A stretch of 64,000 nt of DNA from Cladorhizidae sp. MBARI D1340-BT2 (Eukaryota; Porifera; Demospongiae; Poecilosclerida; Cladorhizidae): the NCBI GenBank assembly GCA_028752905.1, contig JAQNBH010000007.1:43844588-43908587 (forward strand). The letters are read 5' to 3'. Every line of letters begins with the position of its first letter. Position 1 is the first letter of the stretch. The translations under genes and the position numbers were made by a program. Of this stretch, positions 1 to 10,289 are shown piece by piece. The notes beneath the pieces are model-generated. The model searched no databases. It saw only the letters and a program-made list of their open reading frames with translations, and was not told the DNA's origin.

Positions 1-289
1 TACTCATCATGCACACATGCATGCACACATGCATGCACACACTGATGTGCACTCATTATGTGCTTTTCATTCCATTGTGGAAGTACTTTGATGTTCCAAT
101 AGTCAATGTTTTGCGAGATGCATTTCCGTTATTAATTCAACCATGAAAACTATTTCAACAGAGAAACAACCCCGAACTATAGGCATGTGGCAGGTTGACT
201 ACAGGCATGCGGCAGGTTGACTAAAGAGGTATAACTCATTTTTCTTCGTCCCCCTTTCTTCCCCCTCCCGCCCCCCACCCCTCCCCCAG
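1..289 (+). other. NUP205 intron, 3' part
   Basis: Non-coding sequence ahead of the first recognisable exon. It opens with a short alternating CATGCACA-type repeat (1-50) and holds two copies of a 22 bp motif around 180-225 (AGGCATG.GGCAGGTTGACTA). It ends in a strong polypyrimidine tract (about 238-287) followed by CAG at 287-289, a textbook 3' splice site. No gene is seen here. Confidence 0.7.
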
Positions 290-900
290 TTTTCCTACGT
301 ACACCCGTAGGCTCCTAGCCTTCCTGCTTTACCATGATGGCAGGAGAAGCATCGTAGCCGCCTTGAGGCAACTCATCCAGGCCAGAGAGGGTGTGTCCTG
401 GACCTCACAGCTTCCCCCTCCCACTTCCCACCTCGTCAACATCTTCACCGATCAGCTCTTCAAGGATGGACTCTTGGACCGAATCCTCAGCTTGCTGGAC
501 AGCATCTGTGTTGATGACGAGCTGGGAAGACTCGCAACATTGAACGTGGGAAATATGAGGACCGAAAGTGTTTTGGCCAAGCATCAGCAAGAGATATCGG
601 AGTTCGTGCGAGAACAGCGGACCGGGCTGGCCGAGTGTTTGCTTTATTGGGCGTGCCAGACACCGTTCGGGAAGGAAGACACCCTGAAGGTTATCAAGTT
701 CTTGCAGAAGGTCCCCGTGGTGACCATGCTCTCGGCTGCCGCCTCCACCGATGCATCTGCTGCTGGCGTCAGTGTCGGGTGTGGAGACAGAGCAGTCCTG
801 AGGACCGAGGGTGCGGCGGGGTATGGTGTGATGGATCCTGTGTCACTCTGTCTCTTCCACACGCTGCTGGCTTGCTTCAACCTTGGGGACCACACAGCTG
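290..900 (+). CDS. NUP205: NUP205 ortholog, exon 1 of window (nuclear pore inner-ring scaffold)
   Basis: Nup205 is a huge alpha-solenoid scaffold of the nuclear pore inner ring that binds Nup93 and related linkers; that role is family knowledge. The exon enters on the last base of a codon (290) and reads FPTYTRRLLAFLLYHDG, then LRQLIQAREGVSW, FTDQLF and ECLLYWACQTPFGKEDTL. These match the vertebrate NUP205 segments around GLTRGLVAVLLYWDG, LIQSRRGKTW, FTDELM and WACQSPLGKDDTL. The acceptor is a long C/T tract plus CAG. The donor is CTG/GTGAGT at 900/901, leaving phase 1. About 204 codons, roughly residues 130-330 of the family. A low-complexity Ala/Ser/Gly insert (about 735-830) precedes the conserved SLCLFHTLLACFNL helix. 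The 5' coding exons must lie upstream of the window. Confidence 0.93.
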
Positions 901-1050
901 GTGAGTCATGTTTGGAGGAGGAGGTGTAACATGCATGTAGACACGCCCCTTCTTGTATAGTGCGGCATGCCGTAGATGTGGGTATGAAATATATTACAGG
1001 CGGGTGTGGCTTATGTATTTTATGGCCTTATTTGGATGCATGTGTGTACA

Positions 1051-1075
1051 GCCCTAGCCCTAGCCCTAGCCCTAT
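1051..1075. repeat. CCCTAG hexamer island
   Basis: About four head-to-tail copies of CCCTAG, a one-base variant of the animal telomere hexamer CCCTAA. Similar islands recur at 3481-3508, 23055-23073, 44525-44570 and 62203-62243. Confidence 0.8.
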
Positions 1076-1198
1076 GTAGCTGCCAAGTAATAATAATGTG
1101 TATGGGTGTCGTTTCATATATTGCAGTTGGATTTTGGTCAAATTGGCGGATAGGTCGCTTTTGCGATTGATTGGTTACAAGGAGAGAGTCTACTCTCG

Positions 1199-1774
1199 GT
1201 GTTTGTTACAGAGGGTAGGCGAGTGAGTGGGTGTTTGTTACAGAGGGTAGGTGAGTGAGTGGGTGTTTGTTATAGAGGGTAGGCGAGTGAGTGGGTGTTT
1301 GTTACAGAGGGTAGGCGAGTGAGTGGGTGTTTGTTACAGAGGGTAGGCGAGTGAGTGGGTGTTTGTTACAGAGGGTAGGCGAGTGAGTGGGTGTTTGTTA
1401 CAGAGGGTAGGCGAGTGAGTGGGTGTTTGTTACAGAGGGTAGGCAAGTGAGTGGGTGTTTGTTACAGAGGGTAGGTAGTGAGTGGGTGTTTGTTACAGAG
1501 GGTAGGCGAGTGAGTGGGTGTTTGTTACAGAGGGTAGGCAAGTGAGTGGGTGTTTGTTACAGAGGGTAGGCGAGTGAGTGGGTGTTTGTTACAGAGGGTA
1601 GGCGAGTGAGTGGGTGTTTGTTACAAGGGTAGGTAGTGAGTGGGTGTTTGTTACAGAGGGTAGGCGAGTGAGTGGGTGTTTGTTACAAGGGTAGGTAGTG
1701 AGTGGGTGTTTGTTACAGAGGGTAGGCGAGTGAGTGGGTGTTTGTTACAGAGGGTAGGTGAGTGAGTGGGTGGG
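1199..1774. repeat. 32 bp minisatellite, about 18 copies
   Basis: Head-to-tail units of GTGTTTGTTACAGAGGGTAG followed by GCGAGTGAGTGG. Units are nearly identical; several are shortened by 2-6 bases (GGTAGTGAGTGG; TTACAAGGGTAG). Lies wholly in NUP205 intron 1. Confidence 0.95.
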
Positions 1775-2002
1775 CACCCGCCTTCCCACCCCAAGAATTT
1801 TGAAATCACACTTGATACTGATTCCATGAAGAGGTGCTCACTGCATCAAGAGCAGATGTTTGCACCGAATGTGGCTGTAGCCGAGCCTCAAGTTATTGTG
1901 GGCCTATGTAGTGGTTAGTTTGAGGATGTCAGAATTGACTGGTTTAAGTTCTGGATCCTCAGTTATGACCTGCTTGAGTCTTGATTAAGTTCAGCGACAG
2001 AG

Positions 2003-2151
2003 CTCCTCCCCCTCCCCTCCTCCCCCCATCACCTCCTCCCCCTCCCCTCCTCCCCCCATCACCTCCTCCCCCTCCCCTCCTCCCCCCATCACCTCCTCCC
2101 CCTCCCCTCCTCCCCCCATCACCTCCTCACCCTCCCCTCCTCTCCCCTCCC
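2003..2151. repeat. 30 bp polypyrimidine minisatellite, about 5 copies
   Basis: Units of CTCCTCCCCCTCCCCTCCTC followed by CCCCCATCAC. The strand is pure pyrimidine apart from one A per unit. The proline-rich frame readable through it is a composition artefact. Confidence 0.9.
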
Positions 2152-2342
2152 CGTTTTTGTTAGTGTTTTAATATCCCCATTCCCGTATGGAACAAGTTTG
2201 TCCCCTTAGCCCCATTCCTGTACGGAACTCTGTCAATGCTAATGTTTGTTTCCTGATCCCCATTCTTGTATGGGACACTACCAATGCTAATGTCTTTTTC
2301 CTGATTCCCATTCCTTCTAATGTTTAATTCCTGATCCTGTAG

Positions 2343-2528
2343 AGAATGCTGTGGATGAGTCGCTGATTGACGACTATCGACCAATCATCTACGACACCAC
2401 CTACACCCAGGACGTGCATGCCTACCTGGCCTCAGACACTCCCTGGGTCACTCCAGAGCTAAGAGGAGCAGTTCTCTTTGCCTGGGGTGTTTTGCTACGG
2501 GAGTGTGCCTGCAGGGTCGTCTTCTCAG
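2343..2528 (+). CDS. NUP205: NUP205 ortholog, exon 2 of window
   Basis: Acceptor CCTGTAG/AGAAT. With the G left over from the previous exon it reads ENAVDESLIDDYRP, then AYLASDTPWVTPELRGAVLF and AWGVLLRECACRVVF. This corresponds to the vertebrate stretch around RLQDSQLWKLPGLQATVRLAWALALRG. The donor is CTCAG/GTGATC with one base left over (phase 1). The next exon, 14.8 kb away, completes that codon, and the combined spacing to the next conserved block differs by only about one residue from vertebrates, so no exon appears to be missing between them. Confidence 0.92.
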
Positions 2529-2761
2529 GTGATCTTAGCTTTCAAGTCATGTAATGTGTCTGTATTTAAATAATACATGTAGGACCAGAGAGCAGACCTG
2601 TTCTATTATCACAGATTAGAGCTATTTGCAAGGAGGACAATGATTTGTGGGTTTGGGAGAGATCAGACATTAATTGTGCGCTCCATCACTTGAGCAGCTG
2701 GAGATCTTAGCAGATAAGAAACACCAACACCACAGCTGTGTAAGCTCTTCAGGCTGGCTAC

Positions 2762-2938
2762 ATGCCTTTAGCAAGCTAACATGCTTTGAGGCTAGCTAAC
2801 ATGCCTTGAGGCAAGCCAACATGCCTTGAGGCAAGCTACACTGTAACATGCCTTGAGGCAAGCTAACATGCCTTGAGGCTAGCTAACATGCCTTGAGGCT
2901 AGCTAACATGCCTTGAGGCAAGCTAACACTCCTTGAGC
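2762..2938. repeat. about 21 bp repeat, about 8 copies
   Basis: Units of GCTAACATGCCTTGAGGCAA or the CTA-ending variant (GAGGCTAGCTAACATG). Mildly degenerate, head to tail. Confidence 0.85.
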
Positions 2939-2997
2939 TTTGATTTTGAAAACGGCTTCCCTGGATCACATATATAAATATACAAACAAACAAATAT

Positions 2998-3021
2998 GGG
3001 GGGGGGGGGGGGGGAAATAAT

Positions 3022-3092
<71 letters not shown>
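2998..3092. repeat. Poly-G run plus (AAT)n microsatellite
   Basis: A 17-base G run (2998-3014) is followed, after a short A/T spacer, by about 22 copies of the trinucleotide ATA/AAT (3026-3092). The poly-tyrosine frame on the other strand is a by-product. Confidence 0.95.
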
Positions 3093-3093
<1 letters not shown>

Positions 3094-3480
3094 TAGAAAA
3101 CCACTAATAATATAGCAAACCACAGAGTTTACTTTTTCTAAGGGTTTTGGGGCAGCGTCTCTTTCAAGCGACTGGAGAGAAGAACTCCCTTCACCACCTC
3201 CTGCAGAGGCTTTCTGTTGTGGTGCAGAGAGGTAATGCAGTTTCGGTTGCGGGGACCACAGATCACTTGGATTCGGACTCGGATGACATTTTCTTTAATT
3301 TTATTATTAAAAAATAAAAAATAAAATAAATAATATATATATATAGCAAATAAAATAATTGTGTAGATTTTGCTCATTTTGGCATTACAAATATATATAT
3401 AGAGAGAGAGCTTGGTAGAGGGCGTGCGGCATGTGAGGGTGTATATTATTTTGAGTTCTTCGTTGCTGAACTTCACTTTA

Positions 3481-3508
3481 AGCCCTAGCCCTAGCCCTAG
3501 CCCTAGCC
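3481..3508. repeat. CCCTAG hexamer island
   Basis: Four and a half copies of CCCTAG, immediately upstream of the 39 bp array. Confidence 0.8.
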
Positions 3509-3523
3509 ATCTCACTGGCTCCA

Positions 3524-5690
3524 GCAGGTAGAGGAGACTAACAGCTCTAGAGTGAGCTATGAACAGGTAGAGGAGACTAACAGCTCTAGAGTGAGCCATG
3601 AACAGGCAGAGGAGACTAACAGCTCTAGAGTGAGCCTAGAACAGGTAGAGGAGACTAACAGCTCTAGAGTGAGCTATGAACAGGTAGAGGAGACTAACAG
3701 CTCTAGAGTGAGCCATGAACAGGTAGAGGAGACTAACAGCTCTAGAGTGAGCTATGAACAGGTAGAGGACACTAACAGCTCTAGAGTGAGCCATGAACAG
3801 GTAGAGGACACTAACAGCTCTAGAGTGAGCCATGAACAGGCAGAGGAGACTAACAGCTCTAGAGTGAGCCATGGACAGGTAGAGGAGACTAACAGCTCTA
3901 GAGTGAGCCATGAACAGGTAGAGGAGACTAACAGCTCTAGAGTGAGCCATGAACAGGTAGAGGAGACTAACAGCTCTAGAGTGAGCCATGAACAGGTAAG
4001 GATACTAACAGCTCTAGAGTGAGCTATGAACAGGTGGAGGACACTAACAGCTCTAGAGTGAGTCATGAACAGGTAGAGGACACTAACAGCTCTAGAGTGA
4101 GCTATGAACAGGTAGAGGAGACTAACAGCTCTAGAGTGAGCCATGGACAGGTAGAGGAGACTAACAGCTCTAGAGTGAGTCATGGACAGGCAGAGGACAC
4201 TAACAGCTCTAGAGTGAGCCATGAACAGGTAGAGGAGACTAACAGCTCTAGAGTGAGCTATGAACAGGCAGAGGAGACTAACAGCTCTAGAGTGAGCCAT
4301 GAACAGGTAGAGGAGACTAACAGCTCTAGAGTGAGCCATGGACAGGTAGAGGAGACTAGCAGCTCTAGAGTGAGCCATGAACAGGTAGAGGACACTAACA
4401 GCTCTAGAGTGAGCCATGAACAGGTAGAGGAGACTAACAGCTCTAGAGTGAGCTATGAACAGGTAGAGGAGACTAACAGCTCTAGAGTGAGCTATGAACA
4501 GGTAGAGGAGACTAACAGCTCTAGAGTGAGCCATGGACAGGTAGAGGACACTAACAGCTCTAGAGTGAGCCATAAACAGGTAGAGGAGACTAACAGCTCT
4601 AGAGTGAGCTATGAACAGGTAGAGGAGACTAACAGCTCTAGAGTGAGCCATGAACAGGCAGAGGAGACTAACAGCTCTAGAGTGAGCTATGAACAGGTAG
4701 AGGAGACTAACAGCTCTAGAGTGAGCCATGAACAGGCAGAGGAGACTAACAGCTCTAGAGTGAGCCATGAACAGGTAGAGGACACTAACAGCTCTAGAGT
4801 GAGCCATGAACAGGTAGAGGAGACTAGCAGCTCTAGAGTGAGCCATGGACAGGTAGAGGAGACTAACAGCTCTAGAGTGAGCCATGAACAGGTAGAGGAG
4901 ACTAACAGCTCTAGAGTGAGCTATGAACAGGTAGAGGAGACTAACAGCTCTAGAGTGAGCTATGAACAGGTGGAGGAGCCTAACAGCTCTAGAGTGAGCC
5001 ATGAACAGGTAGAGGACACTAACAGCTCTAGAGTGAGCTATGAACAGGTAGAGGAGACTAACAGCTCTAGAGTGAGCCATGGACAGGTAGAGGAGACTAA
5101 CAGCTCTAGAGTGAGCTATGAACAGGTAGAGGACACTAACAGCTCTAGAGTGAGCTATGAACAGGCAGAGGAGACTAACAGCTCTAGAGTGAGCTATGGA
5201 CAGGTAGAGGACACTAACAGCTCTAGAGTGAGCTATGAACAGGTAGAGGACACTAACAGCTCTAGAGTGAGCCATGAACAGGCAGAGGAGACTAACAGCT
5301 CTAGAGTGAGCTATGAACAGGTAGAGGAGACTAACAGCTCTAGAGTGAGCTATGAACAGGTAGAGGACACTAACAGCTCTAGAGTGAGCCATGAACAGGT
5401 AGAGGAGACTAACAGCTCTAGAGTGAGCTATGAACAGGTAGAGGAGACTAACAGCTCTAGAGTGAGCCATGAACAGGTAGAGGAGACTAGTAGCTCTAGA
5501 GTGAGCTATGAACAGGTAGAGGACACTAACAGCTCTAGAGTGAGCCATGAACAGGTAGAGGACACTAACAGCTCTAGAGTGAGCTATGAACAGGTAGAGG
5601 AGACTAACAGCTCTAGAGTGAGCTATGAACAGGTAGAGGAGACTAACAGCTCTAGAGTGAGCCATGAACAGGTAGAGGAGACTAACAGCT
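3524..5690. repeat. 39 bp minisatellite, left block, about 55 copies
   Basis: Units of CAGGTAGAGGAGACTAACAG followed by CTCTAGAGTGAGCCATGAA. Recurrent variants are GAG/GAC, CCAT/CTAT, GAAC/GGAC and GTAG/GCAG. Because 39 is divisible by three, both strands stay open for hundreds of codons: the plus strand reads HEQVEETNSSRVS and the minus strand MAHSRAVSLLYLF. A shortened unit near 3995 (GGTAAGGATACT) shifts the plus frame. The CTCTAGAG core is an 8 bp palindrome, and each unit carries a donor-like CAG/GTAGAG. The array is split by a transposon and resumes at 10290. Confidence 0.95.
5687..5690. other. Target site duplication AGCT (left)
   Basis: AGCT at 5687-5690 and again at 10290-10293 flank the 4.6 kb element. 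The uninterrupted array unit reads CAGCTCTAGAG, so the duplication reconstructs exactly one AGCT. Confidence 0.85.
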
Positions 5691-6420
5691 GGGTCATTCC
5701 ATGTCAATTCAACCAGTTTTTAGAAAAGTCCCCGGGTGACCCTCTCAGAATTCAACCATTTTTGGCATGTATGTGCTACAACGTATATTATGAAGCTATG
5801 CAAAATTTGGGGGCAAAATATTGAATATTTTGGATGATATGACCCTTAAATCATGTCTGGGCGGTGCAAATTTCGCGGGCTTTTTTTCGCGTATTGATTT
5901 TTTGGTCATATTCAAGAGCCTGTAACTTTTGATCCGGAAGAGGTTAAGCTCTGAAATTTTCAGGATTTGTTCATCTCACACTCTGCTATAAGGAGATGTC
6001 AACATAAGATGATTTATGTATACTTTTTTGTGGTACTGATCAAATCAAAAAGGATGATTTCACCAATAATAATGCTTGCGAACCAATGTTTGGCCACCAA
6101 CCAGGCAAAAACTAACTGCTAGAATCCCTTGTAACTTTGTATACAGCATCTCTAGCACCCTGTTCACTAGTGTGTATAATATGAAGTCTCTGATTCCTAC
6201 AACTTCTGAGATATAGGCATCCCTATTTGCAAAAAATGAAATTATAATACAGTTTCAACCACAATTTTCGTTATGTGGGATAGGTCATACTATAAAATGT
6301 ATTATCTCACAAGAAAGAGTACAATTTACTCTTTCATTAGATATCAAACATATCTTGCTTCCGTAAAGCCTTCAGTAACTAATTGATAATTGAAAAAGAG
6401 ACATTTTTATCATTTGTGAC
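5691..6420 (+). repeat. Left terminal inverted repeat (about 730 bp)
   Basis: Pairs with 9569-10289. The clearest difference is near the tip: the left copy reads CAACCAGTTTTTAGAAAAG before TCCCCGGGTGACC, while the right copy has only a GGG between CAACCAG and TCCCCGGG. Elsewhere I see scattered single-base changes only. Confidence 0.9.
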
Positions 6421-6769
6421 ATTTTACAGTACTACATGCATATATATACGTATAATTATTGACATTTAAAATTACTTACATTTGTGTGACATGTCCAGTT
6501 TTAGCACTATTTCTAATTCGCCTCTTTCCCTATCTTAGTGTTGTGTTTCAAAAGCATCAAACTTCATAGAAAACCAGATGAGCGGTGGTGCAGTGTGTGT
6601 TTATTTTGATCGCAGCACCAAAAACATACAACGTGAGCTGACCAACTAACCTTACTGAATAAATACAAGAAAACTAAGATAGGGAAAGAAGGGAATTGAT
6701 GCTATTGAGTTTTCCCTGGTGTTTTCCCTGGGATTTTCGATGGGGATCTCCACATTTCTCCATGCTGCT

Positions 6770-6777
6770 TATATAAG
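6770..6777 (+). promoter_or_regulatory. Putative TATA box of the transposase gene
   Basis: TATATAAG sits 153 bp ahead of the ATG at 6930 and just inside the left inverted repeat. The match is good, but promoter function is inferred from sequence and position only. Confidence 0.5.
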
Positions 6778-6929
6778 CCTAAAAATCCCACTTGATACAT
6801 AAAAATCCCAGGTTTCAGTTGAAGATGCTTGTTAGGTGAAATGCTACCATTTTCTAATTGATTCAGTGATATACACTAGTATTCAAGTTGGACTCGCAAA
6901 ACATTGTGCCGGATTTAAAGTGTGACACC

Positions 6930-9479
6930 ATGGCTACAAATTTGGAATCTTGTTCAATTGGTGCACATAGAAAAGATCCATGTCATAAGAGGACATATTG
7001 CAGGACAGTTGGCTTTGTAAATGTTTCTGATTTGACACTGGAAGATAAAAGTCTTCTGTTTGTAAGATGTGGATTGGAAAAAACTTCTGTCTCTGAAGTT
7101 ACGACTGTATGTCTTCACCATAAGCAGTTATTCCTTGACAAATTCGAGTTTCTACAAAAAACGTGTTGTGATCCATTTTGTGTCCATAAAACAACTGCTA
7201 AAGGAAGTCTTCGTAGCCTGGATAAAACTAAAGCTAAAAGTTTGAGTAAACTCGCACACAAAAAAATAAAACCAGGCCAGAAGCTGTGCCCACGATGTAT
7301 AGCAATGATGGGAAGTGCAGTGCCATCACAAGAAGATTCATCAAGCAGTGATGAGACATTTTTGCCTGATGAACTGGCAAATCTTAACACAAGTATAACA
7401 TCACTTGGATGCTCACCTATGAAAGTAGACGATGTTAGCCAAAGAGATATTTCAGGTTATGGTAAAAGAAAACTGTTGCAAGCTCATGAAGCTCTCAAAC
7501 AAACAATTGCGAAAAAAATCCATGTCAGTCCCAAAACTCTTAGCAAAGAGGATATCACAAAATGTGAAAAATGCTCTGATCTTGAAAAAATGATCACGGA
7601 TATGAAAGAACAGTGTGCCGTTGCAACAAGACAAAAACAACTTCAGATTCTCACAATGGCTCCATCAAGTTGGTCTGTAAAGCAGACAGCTGAAGAGTTC
7701 AATGTTTCCCAGTATATGGTTAAAAAATCCCGAGCCTTGAAAAAATTACACGGTGTGTTTGCCGAACCTGGTGCAAAGAGAGGAAAGGAAATATCTGATG
7801 AGATCAAGAAAAAGGTAGTGGACTTTTATGAAGATGATGAGTATACTCGTCTTTGCCCAGGTAAAAAGGAATTTGTGTCGGTGAAAGTGAATGGACAACG
7901 TGTTCACAAACAGAAAAGACTGTTACTTGCTAATCTTCATGAGCTGTATGCACTGTTCAAAGAAAAGACAGGTGGTGCTTACAATATAGGAGTTTCTAAG
8001 TTTTGTGAATTCCGACCTCCTTGGTGTATTACAGTAGGTGCAAAAGGCGCTCATTCAGTCTGTGTGTGTGAAATTCACCAAAATGTGAAGCTACTTTTAG
8101 CAGCTATTGCAGAACTGAAGCTGGATTACGCAACATTGCTGTCGATTATTGTATGTGACATTAAATCAAAAGACTGCATGATACATCGTTGTGACCAGTG
8201 TCCAGGTATCAATGCCTTACAGACTCATGTGCATAATTTGATCTCTGAACAGTTAGACATGGATGATGATGATCTTATCACATTCAGCCAGTGGGATCAC
8301 ACCGACCGCACTACAATAGTCAGAAGGCAAGAGTCTGTTAGTGATTTTATCACAATTCTCTGCGATCAGTTTGACAAGCTTACCACACATCACTATATTT
8401 CAAAAGCACAGGCAGCCTATCTCACCAGTTGCAAAGAAAATCTTCGACAGAACACTGTGTTGGTAATTCTAGACTTTGCAGAGAATTATTCTTTCCTTAT
8501 CCAAGACTCTATTCAAGGATTTTATTGGGAGAATAGACAGGCAACTCTCCACCCTTTTGGAGTATATTTCATTGACAGTGATGGAAATCTGTGCAGCATG
8601 TCTCTGTGTGTGATAAGTGACTGTATGCAACATGATACAGTGACTGTTTATGCATTCCTGCATGCTGTTCTGCAGCATATCAAAGATGTGTTACCAGATG
8701 TGAAGCATGTGAAATACTTCAGTGATGGAGCTGCCAGCCAGTACAAAAATTATAAGAATTTCTCCAACCTCTGTATGCATGCTGATGATTTTGGTTTATC
8801 TGCTGAGTGGCACTTTTTTGCCACAAGCCATGGCAAGAGTATCTGTGATGGAATAGGTGGAACGGTAAAACGCTTGGCCACCAGAATGAGTCTCCAGCAA
8901 ACATCTGCAGGATATATTCTGACTCCATCAGAGCTATTTCAGTGGGCTACTGCACACATTCATGGCATTAAAATGTTCTACCTTTCTGTTAGTGATGTGG
9001 ATATATATCGCCCCAGACAACTCGAGCGATTTGCTGATGCACACACAATTCCAGGTACAAGAAGTCATCATTGTTTCATTCCTGTGGACAATAACAACTT
9101 GAAGATTAGTAGAATTTCAGGAGATAATACAGGAACAAATGTGACAGTCAATCAAACAGAAGCTATTCCAGTATTCCAAGATCTACATCCTGGACAATAC
9201 ATTGCTGCCATCTATGATCGGGATTGGTACATAGGAAATATCGCAGAAGTATCAGAAGATGCTGCAGATATTTTGGTAGACTTTATGCAACCCAAAGGAC
9301 CAGCAAATTCCTTCACTTGGCCATATCGAAAAGACCAATGTTGGGTCCCAGAACATCATGTCCTGGCATTAATTGAAGGCTTGACGAGTTCAACTGGACG
9401 GCAGTACAACCTTGATGCACCCTCATTGAAGAAAGTTTCTGACGGTTTTAGGCAGTTTTGTAAGAGACACAACTTGTAA
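6930..9479 (+). CDS. Transposase of long-TIR DNA transposon (849 aa)
   Basis: Presumed recombinase of the 4.6 kb element. I start at ATG 6930 because it sits in ACACCATGG, a good Kozak context; the open frame reaches back to 6870 but has no upstream ATG. In order: a Cys/His-rich N-terminus (about 15-130, including CCDPFC and KLCPRC); a helix-turn-helix-like segment near 248-270 (VKQTAEEFNVSQYMVKKS); another Cys cluster around IHRCDQCPG; then a core with ILDFAENYSF (D515), YFSDGAASQYKN (D599) and ATSHGKSICDGIGGTVKR (D640), acidic residues that could form the catalytic triad; and a C-terminal Tudor/SH3-like module (about 752-813, with DRDWYIGNI and WPYRKDQCWVP). Similar proteins of this layout are widespread, mostly as unnamed proteins, in cnidarian and other invertebrate genomes. 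The triad and superfamily are inference. No internal stop or frameshift. Confidence 0.82.
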   Translation: MATNLESCSIGAHRKDPCHKRTYCRTVGFVNVSDLTLEDKSLLFVRCGLEKTSVSEVTTVCLHHKQLFLDKFEFLQKTCCDPFCVHKTTAKGSLRSLDKTKAKSLSKLAHKKIKPGQKLCPRCIAMMGSAVPSQEDSSSSDETFLPDELANLNTSITSLGCSPMKVDDVSQRDISGYGKRKLLQAHEALKQTIAKKIHVSPKTLSKEDITKCEKCSDLEKMITDMKEQCAVATRQKQLQILTMAPSSWSVKQTAEEFNVSQYMVKKSRALKKLHGVFAEPGAKRGKEISDEIKKKVVDFYEDDEYTRLCPGKKEFVSVKVNGQRVHKQKRLLLANLHELYALFKEKTGGAYNIGVSKFCEFRPPWCITVGAKGAHSVCVCEIHQNVKLLLAAIAELKLDYATLLSIIVCDIKSKDCMIHRCDQCPGINALQTHVHNLISEQLDMDDDDLITFSQWDHTDRTTIVRRQESVSDFITILCDQFDKLTTHHYISKAQAAYLTSCKENLRQNTVLVILDFAENYSFLIQDSIQGFYWENRQATLHPFGVYFIDSDGNLCSMSLCVISDCMQHDTVTVYAFLHAVLQHIKDVLPDVKHVKYFSDGAASQYKNYKNFSNLCMHADDFGLSAEWHFFATSHGKSICDGIGGTVKRLATRMSLQQTSAGYILTPSELFQWATAHIHGIKMFYLSVSDVDIYRPRQLERFADAHTIPGTRSHHCFIPVDNNNLKISRISGDNTGTNVTVNQTEAIPVFQDLHPGQYIAAIYDRDWYIGNIAEVSEDAADILVDFMQPKGPANSFTWPYRKDQCWVPEHHVLALIEGLTSSTGRQYNLDAPSLKKVSDGFRQFCKRHNL

Positions 9480-9568
9480 TTATATTTTTGCACCCATTGA
9501 TATGCAATGTTAGTTCTAACACAAGGTCATGTTACATCATCTGTAGGTAAAGTAAATGTTAATATTAT

Positions 9569-10289
9569 GTCACGAATGATAAAAATGTCTCTTTTTCAAT
9601 TATCAATTAGTTACTGAAGGCTTTACGGAAGCAAGATGTGTTTAATATCAAATGAAAGAGTAAATTTTTCTCTTTCTTGTGAGATATAACATTTTATAGT
9701 ATGACCTATCCCACATAACGAAAATTGTGGTTGAAACTGTATTATAATTTCATTTTTTGCAAATAGGGATGCCTATATCTCAGAAGTTGTAGGAATCAGA
9801 GACTTCATATTATACACACTAGTGCTCAGGGTGCTAGAGATGCTATATACAAAGTTACAAGGGATTCTAGCAGTTAGTTTTTGCCTGGTTGGTGGCTAAA
9901 CATTGGTTCGCAAGCATTATTATAGGTGAAATCATCCTTTTTGATTTGATCAGTACCACAAAAAAGTATACATAAATCATCTTATGTTGACATCTCCTTA
10001 TAGCAGACTGTGAGATGAACAAATCCTGAAAATTTCAGAGCTTAACCTCTTCCGGATCAAAAGTTACAGGCTCTTGAATATGACCAAAAAATCAATACGC
10101 GAAAAAAAGTCCGCGAAATTTGCACCGCCCAGACATGATTTAAGGGTCATATCATCCAAAATATTCAATATTTTGCCCCCAAATTTTGCATAGCTTCATA
10201 ATATACGTTGTAGCACATACATGCCAAAAATGGTTGAATTCTGAGAGGGTCACCCGGGGACCCCTGGTTGAATTGACATGGAATGACCC
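9569..10289 (-). repeat. Right terminal inverted repeat (about 721 bp)
   Basis: Reverse complement of 5691-6420. It begins about 90 bp after the transposase stop. The 3' end of the transposase transcript must lie in or near this repeat; no AATAAA is seen between the stop and the repeat. Confidence 0.9.

Larger units (their letters stand above)
901..2342 (+). other. NUP205 intron 1
   Basis: Begins GTGAGT and ends GATCCTGTAG. It contains a CCCTAG hexamer island, a 32 bp array and a 30 bp pyrimidine array (listed separately). Just before the acceptor, about 2165-2340, is an imperfect roughly 60 bp repeat built on CCTGATCCCCATTC. The stretch 1775-2002 looks unique and holds no coding signal. Confidence 0.85.
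5691..10289 (+). mobile_element. 4.6 kb DNA transposon with long terminal inverted repeats, Sola-like candidate
   Basis: Complete cut-and-paste element. It starts GGGTCATTCCATGTC and ends in the exact complement GACATGGAATGACCC. The inverted repeats are about 725 bp each (5691-6420 and 9569-10289) and very similar. A 4 bp AGCT duplication flanks the element, which is inserted in the 39 bp array of NUP205 intron 2, with its gene in the same sense as NUP205. The interior holds one intact transposase gene with a TATA-like box. A 4 bp duplication and GGG terminus would be compatible with Sola-type elements as I recall them, but the superfamily is uncertain. Intact frame plus similar termini suggest recent, possibly still competent, insertion. 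Confidence 0.88.

Noticed and set aside
3752..5824. Two very long overlapping open frames (651 codons minus, 601 codons plus) as repeat-protein genes
   Set aside because: Both follow from a 39 bp unit divisible by three. No start context, splice site or non-repeat domain; the plus frame simply runs into the transposon end.
6888..6929. Transposase start at TTG 6888
   Set aside because: A TTG start is not expected in an animal gene. ATG 6930 in ACACCATGG is the first ATG of the open frame and has good context.
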